From Calonectria ilicicola (taxonomy: Eukaryota; Ascomycota; Sordariomycetes; Hypocreales; Nectriaceae): a stretch of DNA of 64,000 nt. The number at the start of each line of letters is the position of its first letter. Position 1 is the first letter of the stretch. The position numbers and the translations under genes are program-made. This document shows, piece after piece, positions 43,859-55,261 of this stretch. Below the pieces are notes generated by a model. It ran no database searches, was not told the DNA's origin, and was given only the letters and a program-made list of their open reading frames with translations. The DNA lies in the NCBI GenBank assembly GCA_020809705.1, contig CP085833.1, forward strand, positions 930,001-994,000, in the 5' to 3' direction.

Positions 43859-44360
43859 TCAACCCCCATCCTCCACCGCTCCTACCAATGCTACTGCTGC
43901 CCCGCTCTCAACTTCCCACGCAACATAATGGCGCCCCGACGCTGATGTGGCCATGACCGGCTTGGTTCGAACCCGCTCAACCAGACAGTAGGCGCATCTG
44001 GGAGTCCCACAGGCCTCACATATAGCGATATTAACCGACATGACACCGTACGCGCAGGCGCAGCAAGTCCACCTAGTGACTACTTTTCTTTTGGGGCCGA
44101 ATTGAACAATGTCTGCGCTGACAAGTATAAGAATCAGCAATTGCCCTCGCTTGACTTGCCAGACACCCCGGCGCATCTCCCCCAAAACGTTGAGGGGTCG
44201 GTCAGCAGCCGCAATGCGACTTCTCCCAACCTCGAGTACCTACTCACCTGTCCCTTAGGGCGCACAAGCCCTCATCCCAATGCCTCGGGCACGCTGAGCT
44301 GGAGACGTCGATTGGGGCGTCAATTGCCGCGCGGAAGGCGTTAAAGTCAACATCTACCAT
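43859..44360 (-). CDS. Small zinc-binding Cys-rich protein
   Basis: Two exons: 44360-44248 and 44117-43859, intron 130 nt (GACAG|GTGAGT ... CTTGTCAG), 123 aa. Exon 1 reads MVDVDFNAFRAAIDAP to ALRD; the joined protein continues SADIVQFGPKRKVVTRW. It then shows a zinc-binding pattern C-x2-C-x11-C-x2-C-x4-C-x2-C (WTCCACAYG..., CEAC, CGTPRCAYC). This matches the small fungal proteins with a W-x-C-x2-C-x-G...C-x2-C...RCxxC motif of unknown function. The tail is Gly/Ala/Val-rich. The protein is too short and split to stand out as an ORF, so it is easily missed. Nuclear or cytosolic; role unknown. Confidence 0.6.
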
Positions 44361-46616
44361 TTCTTCGTCTCAGGTGATTCCTAGCAGCAGTGTGCGATGG
44401 CAAGGGGGGCTGTTTAAGCGAAAGTGTAGTGCTTAAGTTTGCTGCATTACGCCTCACGATTTCTTTAAATACCGTACCTCCAGGCCTAACCTTGTAGGGC
44501 CCCATTTCAGTGCCTTGACGTTGGGATCAACTTGGCGAGTTAGTCAGATTCGAAACCTGCAGCTAGGATGCTAGACTCGGTTTTGCGCAACACAACGACG
44601 AGAATTTCGGCCTCGCATCCACCCACGTTTGCGCCTAGTCAATTTCAGCTAGATTGAACCTCGTTTCAACTCAATTTCAAGCCTAGACTCCCAAGAACAG
44701 GTTTATGGCTTGGTAAGGCATCAACATCAATCGCCATTGTTCTCATCCACCCAAGGATTTTTCTGCTGTCGTCTCGCTTAGAGAGCCCATCCGATCAGGA
44801 GATTAAAGGGTGGCACTGGGCGGTTACGCCAAAAAGTCAGCCAATGTCTTGCTGCACAGCGCAATCGCGGTACACCGGTTGAAAATCATCGGGCCGAAGT
44901 AATTGCCCGTGGTGATACAATCAGCAGAGCCTTCCTGCCGATACAAAAAGCAGCTCAAGTAACAACGATGCATTATGACTGCCCTGCAGAATTGCCACGA
45001 AATTGGCCTTTGGTTGCCAAGAAGACCACCAGATTATGGGGTGACAAATAGATGACGAGTCATGCCTTCGACTGCACATCACACCTTTTCCACTTGACAT
45101 ATCAAAAAACCGTCAAACCCGGTCAGAGCACCCTTGGGAACACAAAGTCGTACATGCAGGTTCGACGACTTCGAATTTCCGAAGCTTCGCAGGACAACGG
45201 TATCACAACTTCCAGTTCTGACATCATCCCAACACAAAATCCCAGCAACTCTCCCTGCCGTAGTCTTGAAGGCCAGATTTAACACATCATCGATCGGTGT
45301 GGACGCTTAGTTATCGCCGATGGCGGTCTCGCAGACACAGCGTGTAGCCAGATTGACTCAGGTCTGGCAAAACAGAAGGAAAACAGCACGGGAGAAAGAC
45401 AAGATTGGACAATGTTCAGCTTAGGGCAAAAAATATTTGGAATAACAGATTTGTGGACTGGACCGGCGACGTCCCGTCTCAAGAATCCAAGACAAGAAAG
45501 ACCGCAAGCAGCGAATCAGATTCGTTAGGCATCATCTTTTGCTCCTCTTTGAGACCGAACTTTTTTTTGTTGTGATAGGCTGATTTATTTACCTGAAACA
45601 ATGTTCTAGAATTTTTGAAGAACCGGCCACCCCTAAAACACATGATCATATCTCAGATCTTCACCGCAGGTTTAGTGATACGACAAGCTGCAGGCTTGAG
45701 GCCGACATCGGAACGCACGAGTTGCGCCTCATTTACATGAAATACGGAAAAAACAGTGACGCATCTAAAAGCGTTCGAAAGTCAGAACTCTTGATAATTA
45801 ATGCAAATGCAAAACAGGGCGTAGCAATAGAAATCGTCACCACCTAAGTTTTCGCATTCAAACACTGACAGCGCCCCGCAGACCCCGATTTCTTAATTTT
45901 GGTCCTGCTTTCTGTTTTGTACTTCATCTCCATCGATTTTAAAGTCTTGTCTAGCTAATAGTCGATGATGAGCAACTCCCCCTCTATTGCCTGGCTAAAA
46001 TGTCTTGTCCAACTGAAGGGTTAGTGATGGTTGGTGAAGAGAATGTAAAGATGTTTTGTCAACGTCTGTCGATATTCGCATCGCGAATACGATATATAAT
46101 TGGATTCCGATTGGTCTAATTATTTGCCTATATAATAAAATAGACGAATCGCCTAGCTCTCTTTGGGAAGTTATCAATGGGGACAGCTGGATTGGGTAAA
46201 TTTTCACAGCCATGAAAAATCACAGTTGTGTAGGGTAATGAGGGGGCGGGTAGTTGGTGGGGTAGTAAATTTAAGGGAACAGTGAAGCCCACTAGCACGC
46301 ACTATTGAACCACTGAGTCAGTGGTCTTTAACTTCATTCAGCGGAACGTGCGCGGAGCATGCAGGTGGCGCTGATTCAGCGTACATCATGTTATCTAGCC
46401 CATGTAGCCCTGTAATGCAACGCTTTATGGTCCGGCGAGGGCATTCTAACTAGAAAGTTTTGGCTCGATTGAATCGTTAGGTTTGACAAGGAACAAGAAC
46501 TAAGTATAAAAACCCGACAAGCCCGAGCAAAGGTGTTCCTATTCATCCTTCTTGCAACACCAACAGTGAACGATAGTTTTTTTAGAGACAACGATATATC
46601 CGCATACTAAAAGAAA
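44361..46616. other. 2.3-kb gene-poor region
   Basis: No coding-like frame on either strand beyond short open stretches. Contains the promoter of the AtuA-like gene at its right end. No repeat recognised. Confidence 0.5.
46505..46512 (+). promoter_or_regulatory. TATA-type element of the AtuA-family gene
   Basis: TATAAAAA about 105 bp upstream of the ATG at 46617, a usual position for fungal TATA promoters. Confidence 0.45.
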
Positions 46617-48730
46617 ATGGGCAAAAGACCAGTGAAGATCGCCAATTGTTCTGGAGCTAATTGTTAGTTATCTCACTTTTCGATTTTGCACCTGATGATA
46701 AACTGATGGAACAGGCGATCCCGGAGATTTTATGTACAAGCAAGCTACTTGTGGTTCGGTCGATGTCATCACTGGTGATTATCTTGCTGGTTAGTTACAC
46801 AACCTCCTTAGAGGATTCATTTCCAACATATTTGTAGAGGTGAATGTTGCGAGCAATGCCGATGAGTACAACCAGGGAACCCACCCAGGCTGGATGCCGA
46901 CTGCTTGGGATGGCCTTGAAAAGACATTAGGTGTGGCCAGCGAGAAACGAATCAAAATCATTGTTAACGGCGGATGTCTGAATCCCAAGGGACTGGCTGA
47001 GAAGGCTTATGCTCTGGTAGGTGGACGGCGTCTATTTTGTTTGGTTTGTTCGCTGACAAAATTTCGTACCCAGATCGTGGAGCAAAAGTTGGATCTCAAG
47101 GTTGCTTACGTGGAGGGCGACAATCTGCTACCGAGAATTCACGAAATAATAACTTACGAGGGTCAACCACCGCATCTCGACGGATCAAACCCAAATGTGC
47201 AGGTTGCTGATGATACTCTGGATTTTCTGAAGCACCCCGACCAGATGCCTATTGTCTCTGCCAATGCATACCTTGGTATCAGAGCAATCAAGAAAGGACT
47301 TGAGCAGGGTGCGGATATCATTATTTGTGGTAGAGTATCTGATGCGTCGCCTGTGATCGCGGCTGCTGCTTGGTGGCATGGCTGGTCTGATGAATCCTAT
47401 GATGAGCTCGCTGGTGCTTTGATTGCCGGCCATCTTATTGAGTGCTCCACCTATGTTACTGGCGCTAATTTTGCGGGGTTCTACAAGTATGAAATTAATG
47501 ACCTGCTGAATTTAGGCTTGCCTATTGCTGAAATCGAAGCTAACGGTGACTGTGTCATCACTAAACACTCTTCGCTGCCAGGCTTCGTCACGTCGGACAC
47601 AGTCATTTGTCAAATTTTATACGAGCTTCAAGGAAATATCTACCTCAATAGTGATGTAAAAGCGGATATCAGCCAAATTAGAGTTGTCGAGGAAGCAAAG
47701 AATCGAGTGCATGTGTCAGGAGTTAAAGGACACCCACCCCCGGCAACGACAAAGCTAGCCGTATTCTACAAAGGCGGTTTCCAATCCGAAGCTCTGATCA
47801 ATGGAAATGGATACGCAATCAATAAAAAATACGAACTTCAAGAGACCCAAGTAAGAGAGAAGCTGAAGGAATGGGGTGCATTGGATGAATTCGATGTACT
47901 CGAATTTCAGAGGATTGGAGTACCTGAAAAGAACCCCAGCTCTCAGTTTGCCTCGACGACCTACTTGCGCATCTTTGCCCAAGCCAAGAACCCGCAAACG
48001 ATTGGAAAGCTGCTACAGGCCTGGATGTATAATGGAATGGCCCATTTTCCAGGTAAGATCTTGATTCAACTTTACTTCTCGCTTTTTATCCAGCGCTTAT
48101 TGGAGCGTTGATGCGAACTTGGTGCATGACTGAGGGCAAAACACGCTAATGACCACAGGTATGCACTGTTCGCTTGACATGCGCACCGCCATGCCAAAGC
48201 CATTTTTGGGATACTATCCGGCAATAATCGAGCAATCTGAACTAGAAGAATCGGTTTCGGTCATCGGGAGCTCCACAACGGACGTTAATCGCACCATTGT
48301 CGGGCCGCCCCTGAGAACCGAGCCTCTGGGTCCGCGCGAGAACTGCGAAACTGTCGATCCCGTCGACATGGAAAATTTTGGTCCCACTATCGATGCACCC
48401 TTGGGCGACATCGCTCTTGCTCGTTCTGGCGACAAGGGCGCAAATGTCAATATTGGCATTTTTGTCCACACGGTAGATGAGTGGGATTGGCTGAGAAGCT
48501 TCTTGACGCGCGAGAAGATGCAGCAACTGATGGGCTCCGATTGGGAGGACATTTACTTTATTGAAAGGGTTGAAATGCCCAACGTCAAGGCTGTGCACTT
48601 TGTTATCTATGGTCCTTTGGGCAAGGGTGTTAGCAGTAGCAGGTTGTTGGATGCGTTGGGTAAAGGATTTGCGGAATTCATCCGTGATGTGCATGTCCCA
48701 ATTCCGAAACGGTTCCTGGGTTTGGCTTAA
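46617..48730 (+). CDS. AtuA/DUF1446-family protein
   Basis: Five exons: 46617-46662, 46715-46789, 46838-47016, 47074-48052 and 48159-48730; 616 aa, phases consistent. Motifs of the acyclic terpene utilisation (AtuA) family: KIANCSGANCDPGDFM and VDVITGDYLAEVNVA at the N-terminus, IIVNGGCLNPKGLAEKAY, YVEGDNLLPRI, a Gly-rich ADIIICGRVSDASPV loop, and a C-terminal block ARSGDKGANVNIGI. In bacteria AtuA takes part in citronellol/geranyl-type degradation; fungal members are uncharacterised. The third intron (57 nt, 47017-47073) has no stop and preserves frame, so unspliced message would still be translated through it. Probably cytosolic. Confidence 0.88.
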
Positions 48731-49688
48731 ATGTTGCCTGTTGGATGTAGTCGAACTTTTTGATTGGTAGAGGAAAGCATCATCTTGATATATTCACTGA
48801 ACAGTAAACAAACGATGATCCTTATTTTGCTTTGTCCAATAAAGGGGCGCATCGATGTCCTGTAGGGCTGGTGTAAATTTAAACATTGTTGGTGCATTAC
48901 ACAGCCCTGCTCAAGGGCCAACTTGCAGCTTGGGCCGGCGTGGAGTCTCGCTGGGGCCCGACTCCCGCGGGGAACGGGGTCATTTTTATCTCCATTGCTC
49001 CCCTATCACCGCCATGAAAGTAAAAGTCTTGCATCACCGCCCCACTCTATCAAGGCTGCGGCAGTTTCCCAAGACCGTTCGTATAATCGGCATTTACGTG
49101 TAATGCCATGTCGGGAGTGCTCCCGACACTCCAAGCACTACTTTTGGGTTCAGCGGCGTTTTGTTCAGGAAGCCGAAAAAAGGTGTGAATGGATGTGCAC
49201 ACGGAATCTGTCAACAAGGTTGGTGAAATGTTTTCCATCTTCAATACCCCCCATTTTGCCAAACGACACTGGGATGCCACAATTGAGCAAGGAATACGGA
49301 AAATAGTTGAACCCCGGCTGTTTAGGGTCCGAAAAAGTAGATAAGGCTGAATTTCTACATCCAAGAGGGTGCGAAGTGATGGGGTTTCGGACAGGGTTCG
49401 ATATGGCGGGTTCGGATTGCTCGGGAGGTTGACATCGCCGAAACCCCGGCGTCGGATAATAACGTGGCCCTAAAATATGGTACCGCGGCACCCAACGCCA
49501 GATCGCCTGCGCCTCAGGGAGGGAGGGAGGGTCTGGTCAAAGGAAAGATCGAGAAGCGCAAGTCGGATATATTTTTAATCAATTCTCCCATTGAATTTAA
49601 TTCGTTTATTTATTTTGGAATAGAAGAGTCACGATTTTTCTTTTTCAGTTTTCGTGATCGTGGTTTTGAATCAATTCACTTTCTCGTG
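48731..49688. other. Intergenic region / promoter of the bZIP-like gene
   Basis: The downstream frame is open to 49464 but starts only at the ATG at 49689 with protein-like content. Short frames elsewhere. Confidence 0.45.
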
Positions 49689-50852
49689 ATGTCGGACCCC
49701 TTTTTTGTTTCCCAGTTTAACCTCGGAGCCTCTGCGCCGTCAGAAAGCAACTACGAGCCTGATGACCCTCATGGAATTATTGCGTCACTCAGACGCAAAC
49801 GTGAGCGTGATAGGCACAGCCAGCGCAGGAAGCGACAACGCGAGCGTGATTACGTTAATGATCTCACAAAAGAAGTCCGGGTTCTCAAGCAGACGCTTTC
49901 AAGAGTCAAATGCAGCTGTGGAGAAGTTCCTGATGTCAAATGTGATTCAGAGAAGGGCGGTGTCAGCGACGCAGAGATTGCAGCGCCAAGCGCTGGCTCC
50001 GATATTTCCGCCACGCCAGAAGTTGCTACGCCTCAGTCCCTAGCAGGCTTGAATCAAGACTTTTACAATATGATGAAATGCGTCCCGACCTCATTCGATG
50101 CTATGGAGAAAATGATGGAAAAGCCTCCATGGCTGCGGCTCCCACTTTACACGACTGAAATACCCTACCCTAATATAAAACTGACTACCGCTGCCAAACA
50201 ATTTATAAAACTCATCGCAGACCTGCGCGCAAATCCAGATATGATTTCTCTTTGTCCTTCAACTCCTCGAACTTTGGACATACTGTTTGGTGGCTCAAGC
50301 AACGTTTTGGCGAATTACATTGCATCGCAGCTTCAGGCGGTCCCGTTTATGCCACCTGAAAGATTTGCCTATAGTTGGTTCACATACATATATGTAATGG
50401 TAAGTATCTCTGAAACAAAAACGATACCGCCAACCCATGTTCACTAACACGAACTCCAGTGGCTTGTATGGCCCACGCCAGAACATTTTGAGGCGCTTCC
50501 GGAACACCTTCGGCCAACCCACACTCAACTCACGTGGGAGCATCCATTATGGTACGACTTTTTTATTTGGCCTGAGATGAGAGATAATTTGATAAAAAAC
50601 GGATCAAAGCACGATCTAGCAGAAGTTTTTGGTCTTCTCGCTTGTACTGGGCGCATCCGTGGCGGGTTCAATCGTCCGTTCATTACTCGAGAAAACGACG
50701 GCGAACCGCACGTGAGGGAGGACTTTTATCAAGACTTTCTAAAACGAAGCTCTTGGGGGATTCTTGAAAAATTTTGGATCGACTACCCAGAGTTAGTTGA
50801 GGGTATGGACCGGGGTGAAATGATCACAGAAGAGGATTTAATTCCACTATAA
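49689..50852 (+). CDS. bZIP-like regulator with DUF3425 domain
   Basis: Two exons: 49689-50399 and 50460-50852, intron 60 nt (ATG|GTAAGT...CTCCAG), 367 aa. A basic region (SLRRKRERDRHSQRRKRQRER, about residues 36-56) runs into a heptad segment (YVNDLTKEVRVLKQTL). It lacks the usual N-x7-R form of bZIP DNA contacts, as in other fungal bZIP-like proteins carrying DUF3425. The C-terminal DUF3425 region contains WLVWPTPEHFEALPEHLRPT, WEHPLWYDFFIWPEMRD and WGILEKFWIDYPELVEGMD. Probable nuclear regulator, target unknown. Confidence 0.85.
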
Positions 50853-52423
50853 GTATGTCCACTCTTGGCGTGTCAAACATCGCCCAAAACGGCCTTTGTA
50901 CGAGATAGTGGACGTGCTTTCGGTCCGCATGGATATCGAACATGAATTTAGTTCCACAAATATCCTCTCCACCTAAGTGCGTTATCTTTCTGTGACGTCT
51001 AAACTTCAATGATTTCCATTCCTATTGACTCCATGCTGAAGCATAACCAAGTGATTCTTGACCAACTTTTTGCCCGATTACTTAATTGCCACGAAGACGC
51101 TAATGCCAGATTTGGGAAAACGCGGAACGGTACAAGATAGTACTTGCACAAGTTGATGTCTCAAATTATGAATATCATAATTATCCAACGCATCCAAAAT
51201 GGGCAATTCAGGCTGTGCAGGTTTGCAGTGTCCGCACCTCTGTCCCAAAGAAAAAAAAAAGAGGAGGTTGGCGCACAGGGACGGAATTGGGGTCGACATT
51301 TTGGGGATGCGTCACCACTGCCTGAGACCTAGAGACCCTTGATCCAGTGTGAAGGCCGGTCTCCTCTACAGAACACACTCTGCCCGTTTGATGGTGATGA
51401 CATTCTCATTTTGTGATCACAAACCCTAGCCACCTATTACCATGTAGCATTTTTGATGGCGCAATAAACCATATCATCACAGCTGATGTTGGCAGACAGC
51501 ATCTCGCTGCTTTACACGTAGCTTTTGCTCAACCACGTCCATTCACACCGCAGACTGGTCTAATATGATGAGGTCAGACTGGCGGCTCTTGTGCCACATG
51601 TCTTTAGATATTTTGAAGATGGTAAGCAGCCTCACCTCTGGATTTTGTTTGCCAACTTAGGGACACAAAGGTTTACGCCTCGGTGAGCGCAATGACCGCT
51701 TTCTGACCCGGTCAAGAAGATGACATGGGGAAGCTGGTAACCATACAGCACTGCCTGTATGGATTGGGGTGGCGAGGAACAAAAACGTACTGCCCCCTCA
51801 CCAATTTAGCTAGCTCCACTGCCGTTGCCTTTCCATTTTGGTGCTCTGGTAGGTCGTTGAGACTTTGGTGTGGTCGGCTCCATGGCTGGCTAAATCGCCA
51901 TGAGTCCGAGTCTCCTGCAGGACCTCCTTTGCATGGAGTCTCGCCGGGATACTCCTCGTCATTACCCTGCAGGAGGCTCTTTTTTTGTATGGGGTCTCAC
52001 CAGGATACTCCTCGTTACTTTGCAAGATGGCTACTTTGCAAGTCATCTCTAAGCCCCTCTAACTTCACCGGCTTGTTTACAACGCGCCAATTTGAACCGG
52101 TCTGTCGCAAAGCATCTGGTATATGTACTGCCGAATTTCCCACGGATTTTTTCTGATCAGTTCAGATCATCAACTCAGTCGAACAGCACCAATAGAACCG
52201 TACGCGATTGGGAACGGCCTCCAATCCGAATACCCCGCCGTACAGACGGATTCGAACAAGCTCAACCCACTATACTTTCTGTCATTATCTAATTCAACCT
52301 AGCGGCAACGTTTATAGAATTGCTTTCGTCGCTAATGGAAGGGAGGATTGACGATCATTGCTGAGGGGTATGCACTATCAATATGTCAACCAACTACCGC
52401 AGAGCTAACATTTGACAGTCGAC
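50853..52423. other. 1.6-kb intergenic region with 5'-UTR intron
   Basis: No coding frame supported. A likely 5'-UTR intron of the next gene lies at about 52367-52418 (donor GTATGC, branch GCTAAC, acceptor TTGACAG). A duplicated 52-bp segment lies at 51914-52017. Confidence 0.45.
51914..52017. repeat. Two-copy ~52-bp imperfect tandem repeat
   Basis: Copies begin CCTGCAGGA at 51914 and 51966 and share GGATACTCCTCGT. Most differences inside the core are C/T or G/A transitions. Confidence 0.6.
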
Positions 52424-53296
52424 ATGGACGCTGGGACTATGAATAGCAGTTCTTGGGCTTGTCCTTTCTACAAAATCGACCCATTTAGGCACTTTTGCTG
52501 TTTCAAATACAAACTGACCAGATTCCAAGATGTGTTACAACACCTCGAACGGTGTCACTGTATTGACGCACAGTGCTGTCCTAAATGCTGGTTGGTCTGG
52601 AACGAGGAGGAAACGCGCAATGCACATATTAATGCATGCACACAAAACCTACCAAACCCAGGAATAATTTGTCGCGACGAATTCAACACTGCTAAGCATG
52701 CACTTAAAAAATTAAGGAATGGACTGACCAACAACGCTGAGACCAAGTGGGGCAGGATGTGGTCCATTCTTTTTGGTGATCACGAACTCCCTGAGTCGCC
52801 TTTTTTGGAGGCGAGCATGACAGAGCCTGCGAATGCCCTCCGCCGCAAGAATAAGTCTGCCGTTCTAGAAACACTGCTTTCAGAATTACAAGGGCACCAA
52901 ATGGAATTAAGCACTGAACGTGTATCTTCGATTACCCACAAGGTGCTGCTTGCTGCCTACGACACATCCCCGGATCCGCAGAGGACCAAGCCACACGTTC
53001 CCTCCACCGCTGGGGCCGAGTCAGGTTGCCTTGCACTGAAGCCTCTTCTTATTGGAGATTCACAACGTCCCGTCACCACACTTGATCCACCCGCGGGCGC
53101 TACGACCTGGGCAGATCCTGGTAATCACAGTGCTAATAAATTTAGCGATAACGGGTTTGAATACGACAACCGACTCGTTGGCGCTCATGGTTTCGACTGC
53201 CTTGATTTCTCCCATGAGACAGCACCTTTTGGGACCGTGGCTAATGATTTAGAAAGTTCCTTTGTAGGCGACTCTGTCAGCTTCAATTCTCCCTAA
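52424..53296 (+). CDS. 'ACPFYK'-type Cys/His-rich protein, intact copy
   Basis: 290 aa from ATG 52424; the coding part is intronless, but an upstream splice acceptor (CTAAC...TTGACAG at 52418) suggests a 5'-UTR intron. N-terminus SSWACPFYKIDPFRHFCC is followed by C and H pairs: VLQHLERCHCIDAQCCPKCW, then HINAC. This is the same module as in the gene at 1663, without its Zn2Cys6 cluster. The family is widespread in filamentous fungi, often at the N-terminus of larger proteins. After it comes KWGRMWSILFGDHELPESPF and MTEPANALRRKNKSAVLETLL, also shared with the copy at 54482. After the TAA stop the same frame stays open for 57 codons (to 53470) with protein-like content, so the ancestral protein may have been longer. 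Possibly nucleic-acid binding. Confidence 0.65.
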   Translation: MDAGTMNSSSWACPFYKIDPFRHFCCFKYKLTRFQDVLQHLERCHCIDAQCCPKCWLVWNEEETRNAHINACTQNLPNPGIICRDEFNTAKHALKKLRNGLTNNAETKWGRMWSILFGDHELPESPFLEASMTEPANALRRKNKSAVLETLLSELQGHQMELSTERVSSITHKVLLAAYDTSPDPQRTKPHVPSTAGAESGCLALKPLLIGDSQRPVTTLDPPAGATTWADPGNHSANKFSDNGFEYDNRLVGAHGFDCLDFSHETAPFGTVANDLESSFVGDSVSFNSP

Positions 53297-54481
53297 AATT
53301 TGATGCTTGAACCCGCCATTTATGACTATACCCGCAGTTCCTATCCTTGGGGCCCCATTGAGTTCCATTTTGGCCATGTTGACTCACCCTCTTTTGTCCC
53401 TTACACTGTGCTGGACTGCGGGCTCGATGATGACGAAAATAAGGTCTTATCATTTGCATCCGGCAGTTGAGCTATAATCATTTTGCTGGAATGCTAATGC
53501 TTTTCATGGGCTGTGATTGAATAATATCGAAGTTTTGGCTGAGCGAGATGAGCTTGGCGTTGAGGTGCCGGTGCTTGTACTGCGTGGTATTGATTCAGTA
53601 AGGGAGGAGGGGTTTTGGAAGCCTGGGCCAACTCGCACAGTTCAACGCGAACACTTGTACTCTGTTTTTTTTCCTTTTAGATGTTTTGCTTAATTTGAGA
53701 GAGATTTTTAGTTTCCTCTATCATATCCGCTTAAGCTACAATTTTTTTTGGTCCTTCTCACAGGTAACGAGTTACCTATGTACGAATGACACATGGGTCG
53801 TTGTATTTATTCGAAGATGTGCACGTCGGGCCATGTATCGCGAAAAAGTTTCTTCATCCTGATGTGTATCCTTGCAAATCTACTTACTTCCTTTGAGTGC
53901 AGTGAAGCTGGATCCGCTGGAGCAAGAAGACCACCTGACTCGCTACAGAACCGCTGGCTTGTCCATATCGACGTATTGCTGTCTCTGCGCCCCTAAACGT
54001 TGTCAGCAAATTTTAGAATCACTTGTGACGCAAGGCACAAAGCTTGAAGTTCTTGACCCCTTGTGAGAATATTTTCACACATGCGGCAAATAATGAGACA
54101 TCACACGTGAAATTGAGAGGGGGCTAATGAGGCTTGGGAGAGAAACCTGCCTTGCAGGCGCTGGAAAGCCATTTAGTGGCCGAATTGTGACGCCCCTCTG
54201 AATCCATTGCTATGAGGGTGGCTATGTAATCAGCCTTGCCGACGTCCATGCCACGTGGATTGAGAGATGTGCATCGCCATAGGAGAATTAGTGCTTTGCA
54301 GTAAGGTGCCTCATATGTACCGGATTACGTGTATTATGATGCTGCTTGTATTTAATTTGGGAGTTGTATGGAAATTTTAGGACTTTACTGAACAGTCTAC
54401 AGTGCTGTGGATTGGTACTTTCCAGTCAGTGCTGAATCCAAGGAAATGAACATGTTGGCTTCTGTAAAGGATAGCTAGCAT
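53297..54481. other. Intergenic region between tandem paralogues
   Basis: First 174 nt continue the frame of the preceding gene after its stop. A plus-strand fragment reading EQEDHLTRYRTAGLS (about 53918-53966) looks protein-like but is isolated. Confidence 0.4.
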
Positions 54482-55261
54482 TGGGCTTGTCCATTTTACA
54501 AAATCGATCCATTCACACACTTTTCTTGTCTAAAATACAAAATCAACGGGTTTTCTCGTGTATTACAGCACCTCGAACGATGTCATTGCATCGAGGAGCC
54601 ACAGTGTTCTCCTGAGTGCGACCCTAACCTGGATGGCGAGGTTGTGCCGAATGCTCACCACACCGCAGAGTGTCCCAACAGCCAAAGCCAACTAAAGCAA
54701 GGGAACATTCTGCGTGGCGCATTCAAGAGTGTCAAAAAAGAATTGGCCAAATTAAAAAGCGAGGAAGTTAAATGGGAAAGCCTGTGGGCCAATCTTTTTG
54801 GCCAATATAAGATACCCGACTCACCATTTATCACGCTGGATATGACGGAACCTGCAAACGCTCTGTGTCGCAAAAACAGAGGGGGAGTCCTAGAGACCCT
54901 GACTCTAGGGTTGGGCCCTCAATCTGCATCATTGATTTTGGAAGCCGTACTACAGGCTGCCTACAACATGCACAATCGCCGTCTTGCGCCCACACAGTGG
55001 GAAAGTATTGACCGAAATATTGGCGATGCATCTGTATTTTTGTCCCAGCTCAGTACTCAGCCGCCCCACCAACCGATGAACTCCCCTGACGTTCCATCAA
55101 GTGTGCTCCAGGGGCTACCCAGCGCATACAGTGCGAATGCAAGCGTCAGCGGCTTCCGTCAAGGAAGCGCATCATCCCCCCAACTGGTTTCGGCGGAACA
55201 CAGAGTACGAGTATTCCCAAAACATTTACTGTATTTGATGAGCGTGACTCGTTTAGCTTAG
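54482..55261 (+). pseudogene. 'ACPFYK'-type paralogue, start lost
   Basis: A 259-residue open frame closely matching the gene at 52424: WACPFYKIDPFTHFSCLKYK, VLQHLERCHCIEEPQCSP, then SLWANLFGQYKIPDSPF and MTEPANALCRKNRGGVLETL. The start region is ruined: where the intact copy has ATG-AAT-AGC-AGT, this copy has AAG-GAT-AGC-TAG, with TAG at 54476-54478 and no in-frame ATG before the shared domain. The second CxxC pair is degraded (CDPNLDGEV instead of CWLVWNEEE). The C-terminal half diverges from its sister. Very likely a decaying tandem duplicate, unless an upstream exon splices in. Confidence 0.7.
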
